The notes below the pieces were generated by a model that was not told the DNA's origin, searched no databases, and was given only the letters and a program-made list of their open reading frames with translations. Shown here piece after piece: positions 33,644 through 44,162 of a DNA stretch of 64,000 nucleotides. The position numbers and the translations under genes were made by a program. Each line of letters begins with the position of its first letter. Position 1 is the stretch's first letter. Source of the stretch: Rouxiella badensis (GTDB taxonomy: Bacteria > Pseudomonadota > Gammaproteobacteria > Enterobacterales > Enterobacteriaceae); NCBI RefSeq assembly GCF_002093665.1, contig NZ_MRWE01000005.1:105454-169453 (forward strand), read 5' to 3'.

Positions 33644-34843
33644 TCAACGCGCATCCCATGCCGCGTTGAAGCGCACAAATCCAGCCTCAAGATCGGCTGT
33701 TAAATCATTAACATCCTCAAGACCAATGTAAAAACGCACACAGGGGCCGACGGGTTTTCGTGATGAGGCGCTGCGATAGGCGGTGCAGTCAAAGGGCAGC
33801 ACCAGGCTTTCAAAACCTCCCCAGGAATAACCCAGGCCGAAATAGCGTAATCCTTCCAGGAAGGCAGACACCGCCTTGTTCGATGCGGGCTGCAGTACTA
33901 CGGAAAACAGGCTCGAGGCTCCGGTAAAGTCCCTCGCCCACAGGGAATGGCCAGGGTCGCCTTCGAGTGCGGGATACCAAACGCATTGCACCTCGGGTCT
34001 GGTGGCTAGCCAGGTGGCAATGCGCAGCGCATTCTCCTGATGCTGGCGAAGGCGTACGCCCAGGGTGCGTAAGCCGCGAAGCGTCAGCCAGGCATCATCC
34101 GGGCTGACGCACATACCGATTTCTCGATAGTACTTTTGCAGCTGCGCCAGCGCGCGCGGCGAGGCTGAGACCATGCCAATCATCACATCCGAGTGCCCAC
34201 AGATATATTTCGTGCCCGCCTGCACCACCAGATCTGCCCCGTGCCCGATAGCATCAAAGAACAGCGGCGTTGCCCAGGTGTTATCCATGATGACCAGAAG
34301 ATTAAACTCGCGCGCTACCGCCACTATTGCGGCAATGTCAGAGACCTCCATGCTCTGTGAGCCGGGAACCTCCAGATAGATGGCTCGCGTTTCCTGTCGG
34401 ATTAACCGGCGCAATGCCTCGCCGCTCAGTAAAGGGTCAAAGTAGGTTGTTTCAACGCCACTGCGCCGCAGAACGCCCTCGCAGAGCGTGCGCGCTGGCC
34501 GATAGGCTGCGTCCGTCATCAACAAATGATCGCCCGCGGTCAGGCACGACATCAGCGCGGTCGAAATCGCCGCCAGGCCGGAGGGACACAGTACCACTCC
34601 GGCACTGTTGTCCAACGAACGCAGGGTTTCCTGCAATGCCACTGTCGTCGGACTGCCGAGGCGGCCATAAACGAAGGGCTGACGATAGCCCAGTAAGTCA
34701 TCGACCGTCGGCGCAAGGACGGTTGACCCACGGTAAAGCGGCGTATTGACGAACCCCTGATTCGCCGCGGGACAGCGCCCCGCGTGAGTTAGCCGGGAGT
34801 CGATGCCCGGCGCAGCGTCCGTTTCTCCCAGGCAACGTTTCAT
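33644..34843 (-). CDS. Cys/Met metabolism PLP enzyme, MetC-like
   Basis: A 399-residue PLP enzyme of the Cys/Met metabolism family, closest in layout to cystathionine beta-lyase. Visible: THAGRCP near the N-terminus, the Tyr/Arg motif YGRLGSPT (PLP phosphate from the partner subunit), the DNTWATPL Asp motif and the PLP lysine in [17 protein letters not shown]. The C-terminal [16 protein letters not shown] is the MetC-type substrate Trp/Gly region. Probable reaction: beta-elimination of a cystathionine-like or S-conjugated cysteine. Its ATG overlaps the ilvD stop by 4 bp. It is the second C-S lyase candidate in the window, of a different family from the MalY type. Confidence 0.85.
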   Translation of the reverse strand: MKRCLGETDAAPGIDSRLTHAGRCPAANQGFVNTPLYRGSTVLAPTVDDLLGYRQPFVYGRLGSPTTVALQETLRSLDNSAGVVLCPSGLAAISTALMSCLTAGDHLLMTDAAYRPARTLCEGVLRRSGVETTYFDPLLSGEALRRLIRQETRAIYLEVPGSQSMEVSDIAAIVAVAREFNLLVIMDNTWATPLFFDAIGHGADLVVQAGTKYICGHSDVMIGMVSASPRALAQLQKYYREIGMCVSPDDAWLTLRGLRTLGVRLRQHQENALRIATWLATRPEVQCVWYPALEGDPGHSLWARDFTGASSLFSVVLQPASNKAVSAFLEGLRYFGLGYSWGGFESLVLPFDCTAYRSASSRKPVGPCVRFYIGLEDVNDLTADLEAGFVRFNAAWDAR

Positions 34844-36681
34844 TCATCCTCCTCGATGATGCGTACCGCCCCTTTGGCGGCGCTGGAGGTCATTGCCGCA
34901 TAGGCTTTGAGCGCAGAGGAAACGCGGCGTTTGCGCGCCCCCGGCTTCCAGGCCTGACGCCCGCGCAGCTCCATTTTTTCACGGCGCAGCGCGAGTTCAG
35001 CCTCTGTCACCTTGAGTTGAATCGAGCGGGACGGGATATCGATTTCAATCAGGTCGCCATCCTCAATCAGGGCAATATTGCCGCCCTCGGCGGCTTCTGG
35101 CGAAGCATGGCCGATAGAAAGCCCTGAGGATCCGCCCGAAAAACGTCCATCGGTGATCAAGGCGCATTTCTTGTTTAACGCCTTGGACTTCAGATAGCTG
35201 GTCGGATACAGCATTTCCTGCATACCCGGTCCGCCGCGAGGCCCCTCGTAGCGGACAATCACCACGTCGCCCGCTTTGACAACGCCGGAAAGAATGCCCT
35301 CTACTGCTTCGTCCTGCCCCTCAAATACTTTCGCGGTGCCGGTGAAGCAAATCATGCTTGGATCAACGCTTGCCGTTTTCACAATGCACCCCTCTTCGGC
35401 GATGTTGCCAAACAGCACGGCAAGGCCGCCATCGCGGGAGAAGGCGTGCTCTGCATCACGCAGACAGCCGGTGCGTCGGTTGGTGTCCAACGCCGGATAG
35501 AAGTTATTTTGGCTAAAGGCCACCTTAGTACGCACACCGCCTGGCGCAGCGCGATAGAACTGCCTTACGCTGTCCGAGGTGGAGGTTTTAATGTCCCACA
35601 ACTTCAGCGCCTCACCCAGGGTGGCAGAATGCACGGTCGGCAGGTCAGTGTGGAGCAGGCCAGCACGCGCCAGTTCGGCCAGAACGCCCATCACCCCTCC
35701 TGCACGGTGTATATCCTCCATGTGCACGTTTTCAACCGCCGGTGCGACCTTGCACAGAACCGGCACTTTTCTCGACAGACGATCGATGTCAGCCATCGTG
35801 AAATCAACTTTGCCTTCATAGGCGGCGGCCAATAAATGCAGCACGGTATTGGTGGAGCCGCCCATCGCGACATCCAGCGCCATGGCGTTTTCGAAGGCGC
35901 TGACACTCGCGATGGCGCGCGGTAACACGCTTTCATCCTTCTGCTCATAGTAGCGGCGGCACAGCTCGACGATTTTACGTCCTGACTCTAAAAACAGTGA
36001 TTTACGCAGGGCATGCGTCGCCAGCATTGAACCGTTACCCGGCAACGCAAGCCCCATCGCCTCGGTCAGGCAGTTCATCGAGTTGGCGGTAAACATGCCC
36101 GAGCAGGATCCGCAGGTTGGACAGGCGGCCTCCTCGACGGCTTTCACCTCTTCGTCGGTCATGCTGTCGTCGGCGGCAACGACCATGGCATCAATCAGAT
36201 CGAAAGAACGCTTTTCACCGCGCAGCGTCATCTTGCCCGACTCCATCGGCCCTCCTGACACAAAAATAGTGGGAATATTTAAGCGCAACGCCGCCATCAG
36301 CATGCCTGGGGTTATTTTGTCGCAGTTGGAAATACAGACCATGGCATCGGCACAGTGTGCGTTAACCATATACTCGACGCTGTCCGCAATCAGTTCACGC
36401 GAAGGAAGGCTGTAGAGCATGCCGTCATGCCCCATCGCAATCCCGTCATCGATGGCAATCGTATTGAACTCTTTGGCAACGCCACCGGCCTCTTCAATTT
36501 CTCTGGCAACCATTTGCCCAAGATCTTTTAAATGCACATGCCCTGGGACGAATTGCGTAAAGGAATTCACGACGGCAATAATTGGCTTGTCAAAGTCGCC
36601 ATCTGTCATACCTGTGGCTCGCCATAAACTTCTTGCGCCTGCCATATTACGGCCGTGGGTTGAGGTGCGTGAACGATACAT
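34840..36681 (-). CDS. ilvD: Dihydroxy-acid dehydratase (IlvD paralogue)
   Basis: A 613-residue dehydratase very similar to E. coli IlvD over its full length: [36 protein letters not shown] (first Fe-S Cys), [22 protein letters not shown] (other cluster cysteines) and the [15 protein letters not shown] active-site segment. It dehydrates 2,3-dihydroxy acids to 2-oxo acids. The housekeeping ilvD of enterobacteria lies in ilvGMEDA, so this is probably a second, pathway-specific copy; another possibility is a sugar-acid dehydratase, but the similarity favours dihydroxy acids. It is the first gene of the island operon, 114 bp from the divergent LysR gene. Its 2-oxo acid product would be a fitting substrate for the ThDP enzyme at the other end. 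Confidence 0.9.
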   Translation of the reverse strand: MYRSRTSTHGRNMAGARSLWRATGMTDGDFDKPIIAVVNSFTQFVPGHVHLKDLGQMVAREIEEAGGVAKEFNTIAIDDGIAMGHDGMLYSLPSRELIADSVEYMVNAHCADAMVCISNCDKITPGMLMAALRLNIPTIFVSGGPMESGKMTLRGEKRSFDLIDAMVVAADDSMTDEEVKAVEEAACPTCGSCSGMFTANSMNCLTEAMGLALPGNGSMLATHALRKSLFLESGRKIVELCRRYYEQKDESVLPRAIASVSAFENAMALDVAMGGSTNTVLHLLAAAYEGKVDFTMADIDRLSRKVPVLCKVAPAVENVHMEDIHRAGGVMGVLAELARAGLLHTDLPTVHSATLGEALKLWDIKTSTSDSVRQFYRAAPGGVRTKVAFSQNNFYPALDTNRRTGCLRDAEHAFSRDGGLAVLFGNIAEEGCIVKTASVDPSMICFTGTAKVFEGQDEAVEGILSGVVKAGDVVIVRYEGPRGGPGMQEMLYPTSYLKSKALNKKCALITDGRFSGGSSGLSIGHASPEAAEGGNIALIEDGDLIEIDIPSRSIQLKVTEAELALRREKMELRGRQAWKPGARKRRVSSALKAYAAMTSSAAKGAVRIIEEDE

Positions 36682-36795
36682 TTATAAGTTGCCCTGTCTT
36701 AATAATAAAGATTATGTGGAACTCATATTAGAATCGACAAAACTCCCTGTGAAATATATTCTGCTATAGCAATTAAGTTACTGGGGATATTAGTC
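36682..36795. promoter_or_regulatory. Divergent promoter region, island operon and LysR gene
   Basis: 114 bp between the two start codons. A 10-bp perfect palindrome TGCTATAGCA (36762-36771) lies 25 bp before the LysR start, within A/T-rich sequence, and could be part of a LysR-type binding site (T-N11-A type). It is inferred from the divergent arrangement only. Confidence 0.4.
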
Positions 36796-37698
36796 ATGGA
36801 CACGAGACAGCTGAAACATTTCGTTACCGTCGCCGAGACACTGCATTTCGGTAAGGCCGCCGAACGTCTGAATATGACGCAGCCTCCGCTAAGCCAATCA
36901 ATAATGGCGCTGGAGAAAGAACTTGGCGACGCACTTTTTTTGCGTACCAAAAGAAATGTCTCGCTGACCCCTTTCGGAGAACAATGGCTATTCCACGTCA
37001 AAAGCGTTTTGAATAGTATGAACTCATTGCCTGAGATAGCCGACAGATTGCGTAAGGGTGAATCAGGACAGCTCATGTTATCGTTTATTAGCAGCGCCGG
37101 TTACAATATCCTTCCCCAGCTAGTGAGCCATTTCAGAGAGCGATATCCGGCGGTCGAACTGGTATTAACGGAAGCGACCACCGATGTGCAAACCACCGCG
37201 ATTATCAATGAAAAAATTGATGCCGGGATCATCATCCCGCCCGCTGACAAGCAATTCCCTGCTATTTTGAGCTACAAAAAAATCATGTCGGAACCGCTGA
37301 TTGCTGCCGTTCCGGCCTCATGGCTGGCCAAGGATAGAATCCATCTTACCCAGGGTAAGCTGTGCCCTAACATGGTTATAGATTCACCGCTTATTATTTT
37401 CCCTCAGCAGGTTGCACCGTCTTTTTACGCCCTGGTCATGAGCTATTATGCCTCGCACGGCGCCCAGCCAAATATCATTCAGCAGGCTATTCAAATGCAA
37501 ACGATAATAAATCTCGTTGCATCGGGAATAGGTATTGCATTAGTCCCTTGCTCTCTGCGCCATTTAGCCAGAACCGGGGTTGTTTATCTTGATTTACTTG
37601 AAACGCCGCCTCAGCTTGAGGTTGGGATAATGTGGCGAGAAAACAATAACTCCGCCATTCTTCAAAACCTGATAAAAATAGCCACTGAAACGGAGTGA
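36796..37698 (+). CDS. LysR-type transcriptional regulator of the island
   Basis: A 300-residue LysR-family regulator. The N-terminal helix-turn-helix is DTRQLKHFVTVAETLHFGKAAERLNMTQPPLSQSIMALEKELGDALF (residues 2-48), with the CbbR/BenM-like TQPPLSQSI recognition segment. The effector domain follows with two alpha/beta lobes (LMLSFISSAGYNILPQLVSHF and GIGIALVPCSL). BenM/CatM relatives sense aromatic acids, which would fit the BenE-type transporter, but that is only suggestive. It is divergent from and adjacent to the ilvD-led operon, the usual layout for a LysR regulator and its target. Confidence 0.88.
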   Translation: MDTRQLKHFVTVAETLHFGKAAERLNMTQPPLSQSIMALEKELGDALFLRTKRNVSLTPFGEQWLFHVKSVLNSMNSLPEIADRLRKGESGQLMLSFISSAGYNILPQLVSHFRERYPAVELVLTEATTDVQTTAIINEKIDAGIIIPPADKQFPAILSYKKIMSEPLIAAVPASWLAKDRIHLTQGKLCPNMVIDSPLIIFPQQVAPSFYALVMSYYASHGAQPNIIQQAIQMQTIINLVASGIGIALVPCSLRHLARTGVVYLDLLETPPQLEVGIMWRENNNSAILQNLIKIATETE

Positions 37699-38120
37699 TT
37701 CATAAATATCAAAACTTCGTTTCATTAAAATAATTATTGGGTGCAGGGGTTAATACCGACTCTCGCGTGAAATGCTTTGAAATATTTTATGGGAGAATAT
37801 CCTATTCCTTATTTAATTAACTGAAACATCAGGAGGGTTTATAAACGCAGGCAGGTTATTTTAATCAACTTAGTTCCTATTATCGGGAGATAATTGAAAT
37901 AACGCTCGTTTCTGCACACTTGCTGTTTCCAGCTTTCCTGACAGGGTCAATCTTATAGAACATTGCTAGCGATGCCCGTGAAACGGCTTTTATGCAAAGA
38001 ATTTGGCAGATACTGCCAGCCGCCCTTCGTGCTCAAGAGGCCTTATCGATTTCAGATTATGACACCGCGCACATGATGTGCGCCGGTCACAGGCCTCGTA
38101 GTGAAAAGACAAAGGGGGGC
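37699..38120. other. Intergenic stretch between the LysR gene and tyrR
   Basis: 422 bp with no convincing gene. Near the left end a half KdgR-like motif (ATCAAAACTTC-GTTTCATT, 37708-37726, three mismatches to the consensus) is probably chance. At 38064-38087 lies a strong palindrome, GCGCACAT-g-ATGTGCGC with ACC/GGT flanks, which could form the 3' hairpin of the tyrR transcript (leftward), although no T-run follows. This marks the right border of the inserted island. Confidence 0.5.
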
Positions 38121-39692
38121 TTACTCGTCAGAATCGCCCTCAGGCTTGCGGGTACTCAAGCCGTATTCGCGCAGCTTGTTAGCAATGGCGGTATGCGAGA
38201 CGCCCAAACGTTTCGCCAGTTTGCGGGTGCTCGGATAAGTGCGATACAGCCGCGTCAAAACCGAACGCTCGAAGCGCTTGCTGATATCGTCGAGCGAACC
38301 ATTGAGCGCTTCTTCACCCAGCGTAACCTCGACGTCAAAGTCCGGCAGCGCCAGATCCTGCGGGCGAAGCTCATTGCCTTCCAGCTGGGTTAACGCACGA
38401 TAAATCGCATTCTTCAGTTGGCGCACGTTGCCCGGCCAACCGTAGTGCGTCAGATAGCTGCCCAGCTGCCCGTTCAGCTTCGGACGCGGCATGCCCTGTT
38501 CGTCGGCAAAGCGCGCCACAAATAGCTCGGTCAGCGGCATAATATCGGACGGACGTTCGCGCAGCGGCGGCAGCGTCACGGTCAGCACGTTGAGACGGTA
38601 ATAAAGGTCTTCGCGGAATTCGCCGCGCTGCACCAGTTCGACCAGATTCTTCTGCGTGGCGCAAATGACGCGCACGTCAACCCGCACCTCATGCTCCTCA
38701 CCCACCCGACGGAAGGTGCCGTCATTGAGGAACCGCAGCAGTTTTATCTGCATTCTTGGCGACATCTCGCCAATCTCGTCGAGCAATACCGAACCGCCGT
38801 TGGCCTGCTCGAAGAAGCCTTTCTTGCCTTCAAGCGCGTTCGGATAAGCCCCTGGCGCGTAACCAAACAGCTCACTCTCGACCACGTCGTCAGGCAGCGA
38901 GGCGCAGTTGAGACCGAGGAAAGGATTCTTGCCGCGTGAACTGCGCAGGTGACAGGCGCGGGCCAGTAAATCTTTGCCGGTACCGGTATCGCCAACAATC
39001 AATAGCGGGGCGTCGAGCATCGCCAGCTTCTTGGCCTGATCCAACACCTGACGCATCTTCGGACTCACCGCCACGATGTGGTCAAACTCGCGTTCGTCGT
39101 TGATGGTTAAATCTTGCAGCTGACGACCCATACGCGCCGCCGATTTCAACATCACCACCGCACCAACCACTTCGCTGGCCTGATTCTCGTCATCGAGTTT
39201 GATAGGGGTGAGATCCATCAGGAAGTCCTGCCCCTGAATCACCACCCGTTCAGTGTGCGGTTTGTCACTGTCGTGATCCAGCCAGCGGGTGAAGTTGTAG
39301 CCGCTGATGAGACTTGCCGCGGTATGATTGCGGATTCGTCCTTCATCCAGTTCGAAAAGGCTTTGAGCGGCAGGGTTTGCCTGCTCGACTTTGCCTTTCA
39401 TATCGATGGAGAAAACCGGTTCTGGCATCGACACCAGCAGCGCACGCAGGGCGCGGTGCTCACGTTCGGAGGGCATAAATGGCACGGTTCGGACGTCGGT
39501 CACGCCTTCAATGCGGCGAATTTCGGCCATCAGTGCGCGGAAGGTGTCAAAATCCAGCTGTGAAAAGTTGAGGTAGATACGGCCAATCGACGCAATTTCT
39601 ATCCCATGCAAATCAATACTGCGCAGCACTAATAAATCGAGCAATTCTCGGGCAAGACCCAGACGGTCCTCACAAAAAACTTCCAGGCGCAT
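38121..39692 (-). CDS. tyrR: Aromatic amino acid regulator TyrR
   Basis: A 523-residue regulator (E. coli 513). Order: ACT domain (1-75, MRLEVFCEDRLGLARELLDLL), PAS domain (about 80-190, ALLVSMPEPVFSIDMKGKV), AAA+ domain (about 205-430; Walker A GDTGTGKDLL, the sigma-54 contact loop GAFTGA replaced by YAPGAYPNA, as in TyrR) and a C-terminal helix-turn-helix (TRKLAKRLGVSHTAIANKLREY). It controls aroF, tyrP, aroP and others with Tyr/Phe/Trp as ligands, through TGTAAA-N6-TTTACA boxes and not via sigma-54. In E. coli it directly faces tpx; here the island separates them. A promoter TTTACA-17-TTATAA is visible before the start. Confidence 0.97.
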   Translation of the reverse strand: MRLEVFCEDRLGLARELLDLLVLRSIDLHGIEIASIGRIYLNFSQLDFDTFRALMAEIRRIEGVTDVRTVPFMPSEREHRALRALLVSMPEPVFSIDMKGKVEQANPAAQSLFELDEGRIRNHTAASLISGYNFTRWLDHDSDKPHTERVVIQGQDFLMDLTPIKLDDENQASEVVGAVVMLKSAARMGRQLQDLTINDEREFDHIVAVSPKMRQVLDQAKKLAMLDAPLLIVGDTGTGKDLLARACHLRSSRGKNPFLGLNCASLPDDVVESELFGYAPGAYPNALEGKKGFFEQANGGSVLLDEIGEMSPRMQIKLLRFLNDGTFRRVGEEHEVRVDVRVICATQKNLVELVQRGEFREDLYYRLNVLTVTLPPLRERPSDIMPLTELFVARFADEQGMPRPKLNGQLGSYLTHYGWPGNVRQLKNAIYRALTQLEGNELRPQDLALPDFDVEVTLGEEALNGSLDDISKRFERSVLTRLYRTYPSTRKLAKRLGVSHTAIANKLREYGLSTRKPEGDSDE

Positions 39693-39942
39693 CAGTTTTG
39701 ACCTTATTCAGAAAACGCAAAAATTCTTGCACTTATAATACCCTGTCGCGACCACTGTAAAAAGAGACTGTCACAAAATGTTGACAGAAAATTCTCTGCC
39801 TGCCGAATTCGTCACCAAATCAGCGCCATCCCGCCTTGTAAGATGCTGTTAACCTGGGTTCACAGGCCCCTCTTCGAGTGACATCGTTGACAAAACTCTG
39901 CTAACATCACTGCCTGATTTCAACGCCAAATGGTTCCCGACT

Positions 39943-40752
39943 ATGAAGTTCGTCTCTTTTAATATCAACGGATTGCGTGCCCGTCCCCATCAGCTTGCCG
40001 CGATTATCGAACAACATCAGCCAGACGTCATCGGCCTGCAGGAAACAAAAGTCCACGACGACATGTTCCCGCTCGAAGAGGTCAGCCAGTATGGCTATCA
40101 CGTCTATTACCACGGTCAAAAGGGTCATTATGGCGTTGCGCTGTTGACCAAAGAAGAGCCGGTAGCGGTGCGTCGCGGTTTCCCAACCGACGAAGAAGAC
40201 GCGCAGCGCCGTATCATCATGGCCGACATTCAAACGCCACAGGGTCTGTTGACCGTGATCAACGGCTATTTCCCGCAGGGCGAAAGCCGCGACCATCCCA
40301 CCAAATTCCCGGCCAAACAGCGTTTCTATCAGGATTTGCAGGACTATTTACAGCTGCAAATGTCGGTAGAGAACCCGGTGCTGGTGATGGGCGACGTCAA
40401 TATCAGTCCGACGGACCTGGATATCGGTATCGGTGAAGACAGTCGCAAACGTTGGTTGCGTACCGGTAAGTGCTCGTTCCTGCCGGAAGAGCGCGAATGG
40501 ATGGAGCGCCTTAAGGGCTGGGGTCTGGTTGACACGTTCCGTCACGCCAATCCTGAAGTCAACGACCAGTTCTCATGGTTCGACTATCGTTCAAAGGGTT
40601 TTGACGACAACCGTGGTCTGCGTATTGATCTGGTGTTAGCAAGCACGCCGCTGGCGGCTCGCTGTAAGGCAACCGGCATCGATTATGCGATTCGCGGAAT
40701 GGAAAAACCGTCGGATCACGCACCGGTGTGGGCAGAGTTCGACCTGAAGTGA
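39943..40752 (+). CDS. xthA: Exodeoxyribonuclease III XthA
   Basis: A 269-residue endonuclease/exonuclease/phosphatase-family enzyme for AP-site repair. Catalytic motifs: [24 protein letters not shown] (metal-binding Glu), the [12 protein letters not shown] segment (catalytic Asp/Asn), [25 protein letters not shown] and the [10 protein letters not shown] end with the catalytic His. It is nearly collinear with E. coli XthA (268). ATG start with TGGTTCCCGACT before it. nudG starts inside its last codons (4-bp overlap), making a two-gene repair/sanitation unit. Confidence 0.96.
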   Translation: MKFVSFNINGLRARPHQLAAIIEQHQPDVIGLQETKVHDDMFPLEEVSQYGYHVYYHGQKGHYGVALLTKEEPVAVRRGFPTDEEDAQRRIIMADIQTPQGLLTVINGYFPQGESRDHPTKFPAKQRFYQDLQDYLQLQMSVENPVLVMGDVNISPTDLDIGIGEDSRKRWLRTGKCSFLPEEREWMERLKGWGLVDTFRHANPEVNDQFSWFDYRSKGFDDNRGLRIDLVLASTPLAARCKATGIDYAIRGMEKPSDHAPVWAEFDLK

Positions 40753-41156
40753 ACGGCTTAAAAACGGTCGTTGTGGTCGCCGCGATAATAGAACGCGACG
40801 GCCGCATTCTGCTGGCCCGACGCGATGCCCAGAGCAGCCAGGCGGGTATGTGGGAGTTTCCCGGCGGTAAGGTTGAATCGGGTGAAACGCAGCCCGAGGC
40901 ACTGCGCCGCGAACTGCTTGAAGAGCTGGGCATTGAGGCGGAGATTGACCAGTGGATTGCCAGCAACGACTGGCAACAGGCAGAACGCATCATCGAGCTG
41001 CATGCCTGGCGGGTTGGCGACTTTCGGGGTGAGATAACGTTACACTGTCACAGTGACGTGCGTTGGGTCTTGCCGCAGGAGGCGCTCGAGTTTGCACTGG
41101 CGCCTGCCGATATTCCTCTGCTCGACGCCTACATCACTCAGCTTTCCTCCCCGTAG
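40749..41156 (+). CDS. nudG: CTP pyrophosphohydrolase NudG
   Basis: A 135-residue Nudix hydrolase, same length as E. coli NudG. The Nudix box is [24 protein letters not shown] (residues about 34-57) with the REUEEXGU core RELLEELGI. The C-terminal [12 protein letters not shown] matches NudG. It hydrolyses oxidised or modified pyrimidine (d)NTPs such as 5-hydroxy-CTP. GTG at 40749 overlaps the xthA stop (GTGA), giving [13 protein letters not shown], the family N-terminus; an ATG 21 bp earlier would lengthen it unnaturally. Confidence 0.92.
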   Translation: MNGLKTVVVVAAIIERDGRILLARRDAQSSQAGMWEFPGGKVESGETQPEALRRELLEELGIEAEIDQWIASNDWQQAERIIELHAWRVGDFRGEITLHCHSDVRWVLPQEALEFALAPADIPLLDAYITQLSSP

Positions 41157-41162
41157 TCCTCG

Positions 41163-43091
41163 CTATTCCCCGGTTTGCGCCGCCTTTGACGGTGGGCGTT
41201 TCCGCTTACCTGCCGCCGCAGCTTTCGGCTTCGACGGCAGGCTGCGGAACATCGGCGAGACGCGATTCTGTCTGGCCTGCACGATCAGGTCCTGCAACGT
41301 AGTGACCAGCGGCTGCATAAAGTCCTGATAACGGCAGTTTTTCTCACTGATACGCGTCAGCGTTGATTCCCAATCGGCAGTCATGTCGGGTCTGGCGGCA
41401 ATATCGGGAAGCGAGTGAATCAATGCCCGACCGGTATCACTCGAATGAATGTAACGTCCTTTTTTGTACAGAAACTCGCGGCGGAACAGCAGTTCGATAA
41501 TCCCGGCGCGCGTCGCCTCAGTGCCCAGCCCATCAGTGGCACGCAGGATCTTCTTCAACGCCTTGTCCTGCACGAAACGGGCAATGCCGGTCATCGCCGA
41601 CAGCAGCGTGGCGTCGGTAAACGGCCTCGGCGGTTGAGTCTGGCGCTCGACCACTTCACCGCGTTCACATAAAAGCTCATCCCCCTTGGCGACCACCGGC
41701 AGCGGCGTCCCTTCGTTTTCCTCGTCACGCTCTTTGCTGCCCAGCAGCGTGCGCCAGCCCGCCTCGGCCAGAAAACGCGCCTTGGCAACGAATTTTCCAC
41801 CGGCGATTTCCAGGTCGATCACGCATTTGCGAAATACTGCGTCGGCGCAGAATTGCATCAGATATTGACGCGCAATGAGGCCATAAATTCGGCTTTCATC
41901 TTCGGTCAAATTCACCTTACTGCTGCGCGCGGTAGGAATAATCGCGTGGTGAGCATCGACCTTTTTGTCGTCCCAGCAGCGGTTGCGTTTATCGACATCG
42001 AGTGCGGGCTGCGGCAGCAGATTGGGCTGATGAATACCGATAGCGTTGAGCACCGAATGACGTCCGGCGAAGTGCTCCTCTGGCAGGTAACGGCTGTCGG
42101 AACGTGGATAGGTAATCAGCTTATGCGTCTCATACAAACGCTGACAGATATCGAGTATTTTCTGTGCGCTCAAACCGAAGGCTTTTGCGCCTTCGATTTG
42201 CAGCGTGGAGAGCGAGTACGGCAGCGGCGCAACTTCAGACTCGCGCTTGTCGTTATAGCCAGTGACGATCGCCGGTTGGCCCCCTATCCGCGCGACAACG
42301 TGGTCGGCAAGCGGACGATGCAACAGGCGGCCCTCTTCATCCTGATAAGGTTCACAGGACTCACTCGGCTGCCACAGCGCCACAAAACGCTCGTCGGCGG
42401 GGGTTACGATGTGAGCCTTCACCTCGAAGAAATCTTTCGGCACGAAGTTTTCAATCTCTTCGTCACGACGAACCACCAGCCCAAGCACCGGTGTCTGCAC
42501 ACGGCCGACCGACAGCACGCCGTTATAACCGGCGTTGCGACCGAGAATGGTGTAGGCGCGCGTCATATTGATTCCGTAGAGCCAGTCGGCGCGGGAACGC
42601 GCCAACGCCGAGACGCAAAGCGGGATGAAATCGCGGTTGTCGCGCATTCTCGAGACCGCACGCTCTACCGCCTGCGGATTAAGGTCATTCACCAGACAAC
42701 GTTGCACCTGCTGGCGCTTTTGCGGATTCAGCTCAAGGTAGTCGAGCACTTCATCGACCAGCAGCTGCCCTTCTCTGTCAGGGTCGCCTGCGTGCACAAC
42801 CTCACTGGCTTCAAGCAGCAGCCTCTTTATTACGTTCAGCTGTTTCGCCACCGACGGACGTGGTTGCAGCTGCCATTTTTCAGGGATAATTGGCAGGTCT
42901 TCAAGCGCCCAGCGCGCATAGCGGCTGTTGTAAGCGTCGGGCTGCGCCTGCTCCAGCAGGTGCCCAACGCACCAGGTCACCACGTCCTGATTGCCACAGG
43001 CAATAAAACCATCTCCGCGCTTATGCGGTTTAGGTAATACATCAGCGATTGCTCTGGCAAGGCTGGGTTTTTCGGCAATAAACAATCGCAT
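41163..43091 (-). CDS. topB: DNA topoisomerase III TopB
   Basis: Type IA topoisomerase, 642 residues (E. coli 653). It opens [20 protein letters not shown] (TOPRIM), contains the acidic [12 protein letters not shown] motif, the active-site Tyr in [14 protein letters not shown] and the basic C-terminal tail [18 protein letters not shown] chose ATG 43091; a longer frame to 43196 has no homology-like start. It relaxes negative supercoils and decatenates replicated DNA. In E. coli, selD is directly upstream of topB; here the 334-bp gap to ydjA holds no selD. Confidence 0.95.
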   Translation of the reverse strand: MRLFIAEKPSLARAIADVLPKPHKRGDGFIACGNQDVVTWCVGHLLEQAQPDAYNSRYARWALEDLPIIPEKWQLQPRPSVAKQLNVIKRLLLEASEVVHAGDPDREGQLLVDEVLDYLELNPQKRQQVQRCLVNDLNPQAVERAVSRMRDNRDFIPLCVSALARSRADWLYGINMTRAYTILGRNAGYNGVLSVGRVQTPVLGLVVRRDEEIENFVPKDFFEVKAHIVTPADERFVALWQPSESCEPYQDEEGRLLHRPLADHVVARIGGQPAIVTGYNDKRESEVAPLPYSLSTLQIEGAKAFGLSAQKILDICQRLYETHKLITYPRSDSRYLPEEHFAGRHSVLNAIGIHQPNLLPQPALDVDKRNRCWDDKKVDAHHAIIPTARSSKVNLTEDESRIYGLIARQYLMQFCADAVFRKCVIDLEIAGGKFVAKARFLAEAGWRTLLGSKERDEENEGTPLPVVAKGDELLCERGEVVERQTQPPRPFTDATLLSAMTGIARFVQDKALKKILRATDGLGTEATRAGIIELLFRREFLYKKGRYIHSSDTGRALIHSLPDIAARPDMTADWESTLTRISEKNCRYQDFMQPLVTTLQDLIVQARQNRVSPMFRSLPSKPKAAAAGKRKRPPSKAAQTGE

Positions 43092-43425
43092 CAGGCATGG
43101 CTCACAAACAGGGGGCGACAACTTGTCCTTTAGTTTACCTATGTTAGCCGCTAGGCAGAGAATTGATAAGTCGCTATCGCCAATCAGCCGGGACATTCGC
43201 TCACAAAAACGGCGAAAAAGGGAATTATCGGATAAATCAGGCCACGGTAGCGCCTTCGATAAGCGGATAAACCACCGCCGCGATGAGCGCCTACCATGGC
43301 CTGTGGTGTTGAAACCGTCTGTTTCCAGACGCGACGCCGCCTTGCTCTCCAGCAGCCCCTGGGGGATTCAAGTTTGATGAGCGTCGCGGCAATGCCGTTT
43401 CTTGCTTCCTGAACGGCACGCCTGT
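43092..43425. other. Gene-poor gap where selD sits in E. coli
   Basis: 334 bp between topB and ydjA (both leftward). I looked in all frames for selenophosphate synthase remnants (its GGL/PQTSGGLL end or the N-terminal CGCK loop) and saw none. Minus-strand frames are short and Arg-rich, not protein-like. It probably contains the topB promoter; nothing else is seen. Confidence 0.55.
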
Positions 43426-43977
43426 TTAGAAGTAGCTGACAAACGCAGCGCTGTCGGCAGGAATAACCTGGGTATTGGATTTCAGCTGTGGCGTACCCAG
43501 GTACAGGAAGCCCACAATTTGGTCGTTCTCGGCGCAGCCAAAGGCGTGTCGTACTGCGGCGTGCTCGGTCCACGGGCCAGTTCGCCAGATACCGTTGAAG
43601 CCCTGAGCCAGTGCGGCCATCTGCATCGCATGCACGGCACAACCGGCGGAAACGATCTGTTCCCACTTCGGTACTTTCGCACTTTCTTTATAGTCGGCAA
43701 TGACGGTAATAATCTGCGGGGCGCGCATCGGTGCCAGCGTGGCTTTCTCAATGGCTTTCTCGTCCAACCCGTCTTTCTCGGCGGCGCTTTTCAACAGATG
43801 GCTAAAACGCGTCAGGCCGTCGTTCTCGACGATCACGAAGCGCCACGGCTGAAGTGCGCCGTGGTCCGGGGCACGCATACCTGCATTAATGATATTCTGC
43901 AAAACCTTGCCAGACGGCGCAGGTGCCGTGAGGCGTGAAGCGGAGCGGCGGTTAAGCAGCAGGTCCAGAGCGTCCAT
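43426..43977 (-). CDS. ydjA: Nitroreductase family protein YdjA
   Basis: A 183-residue FMN oxidoreductase, equal in length to E. coli Ydj[17 protein letters not shown] at the start, [14 protein letters not shown] (FMN phosphate), then [25 protein letters not shown] and the [10 protein letters not shown] segment. It is a minimal nitroreductase fold, a homodimer with FMN; the physiological substrate is unknown. An ATG 10 codons earlier (43,997-44,007) is less likely because the family starts at MDAL. Confidence 0.92.
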   Translation of the reverse strand: MDALDLLLNRRSASRLTAPAPSGKVLQNIINAGMRAPDHGALQPWRFVIVENDGLTRFSHLLKSAAEKDGLDEKAIEKATLAPMRAPQIITVIADYKESAKVPKWEQIVSAGCAVHAMQMAALAQGFNGIWRTGPWTEHAAVRHAFGCAENDQIVGFLYLGTPQLKSNTQVIPADSAAFVSYF

Positions 43978-44162
43978 AATTCTCTCCTGATAATGAGTTG
44001 TATTCACCTTACGTTAACATAACCCCCTGTATTGTGGCTATCAGACAGGGTTAAGGCTATGGGGTGCCTGAGCCGCCTGCCAAATTATGAAATGATTTAA
44101 AGCTGACATTTTTCTGGCAGGTCATTAGGATAGCAGCACTAGTCGCTCTAAATGGAGAGAAC

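Noticed and set aside
37708..37726. KdgR-like site downstream of the LysR gene
   Set aside because: Three mismatches in the left arm, A/T-rich background, and no pectin-related gene next to it.
39756..39775. TyrR box (TGTAAA half) in the tyrR promoter
   Set aside because: Only one half site fits; the second half (CTGTCA) matches TTTACA at three of six positions, so autoregulation is not supported from sequence alone.
41853..43037. 394-codon frame antisense to topB
   Set aside because: It is a shadow of topB: the opposite strand carries all TopB motifs, and this translation shows no domain pattern.
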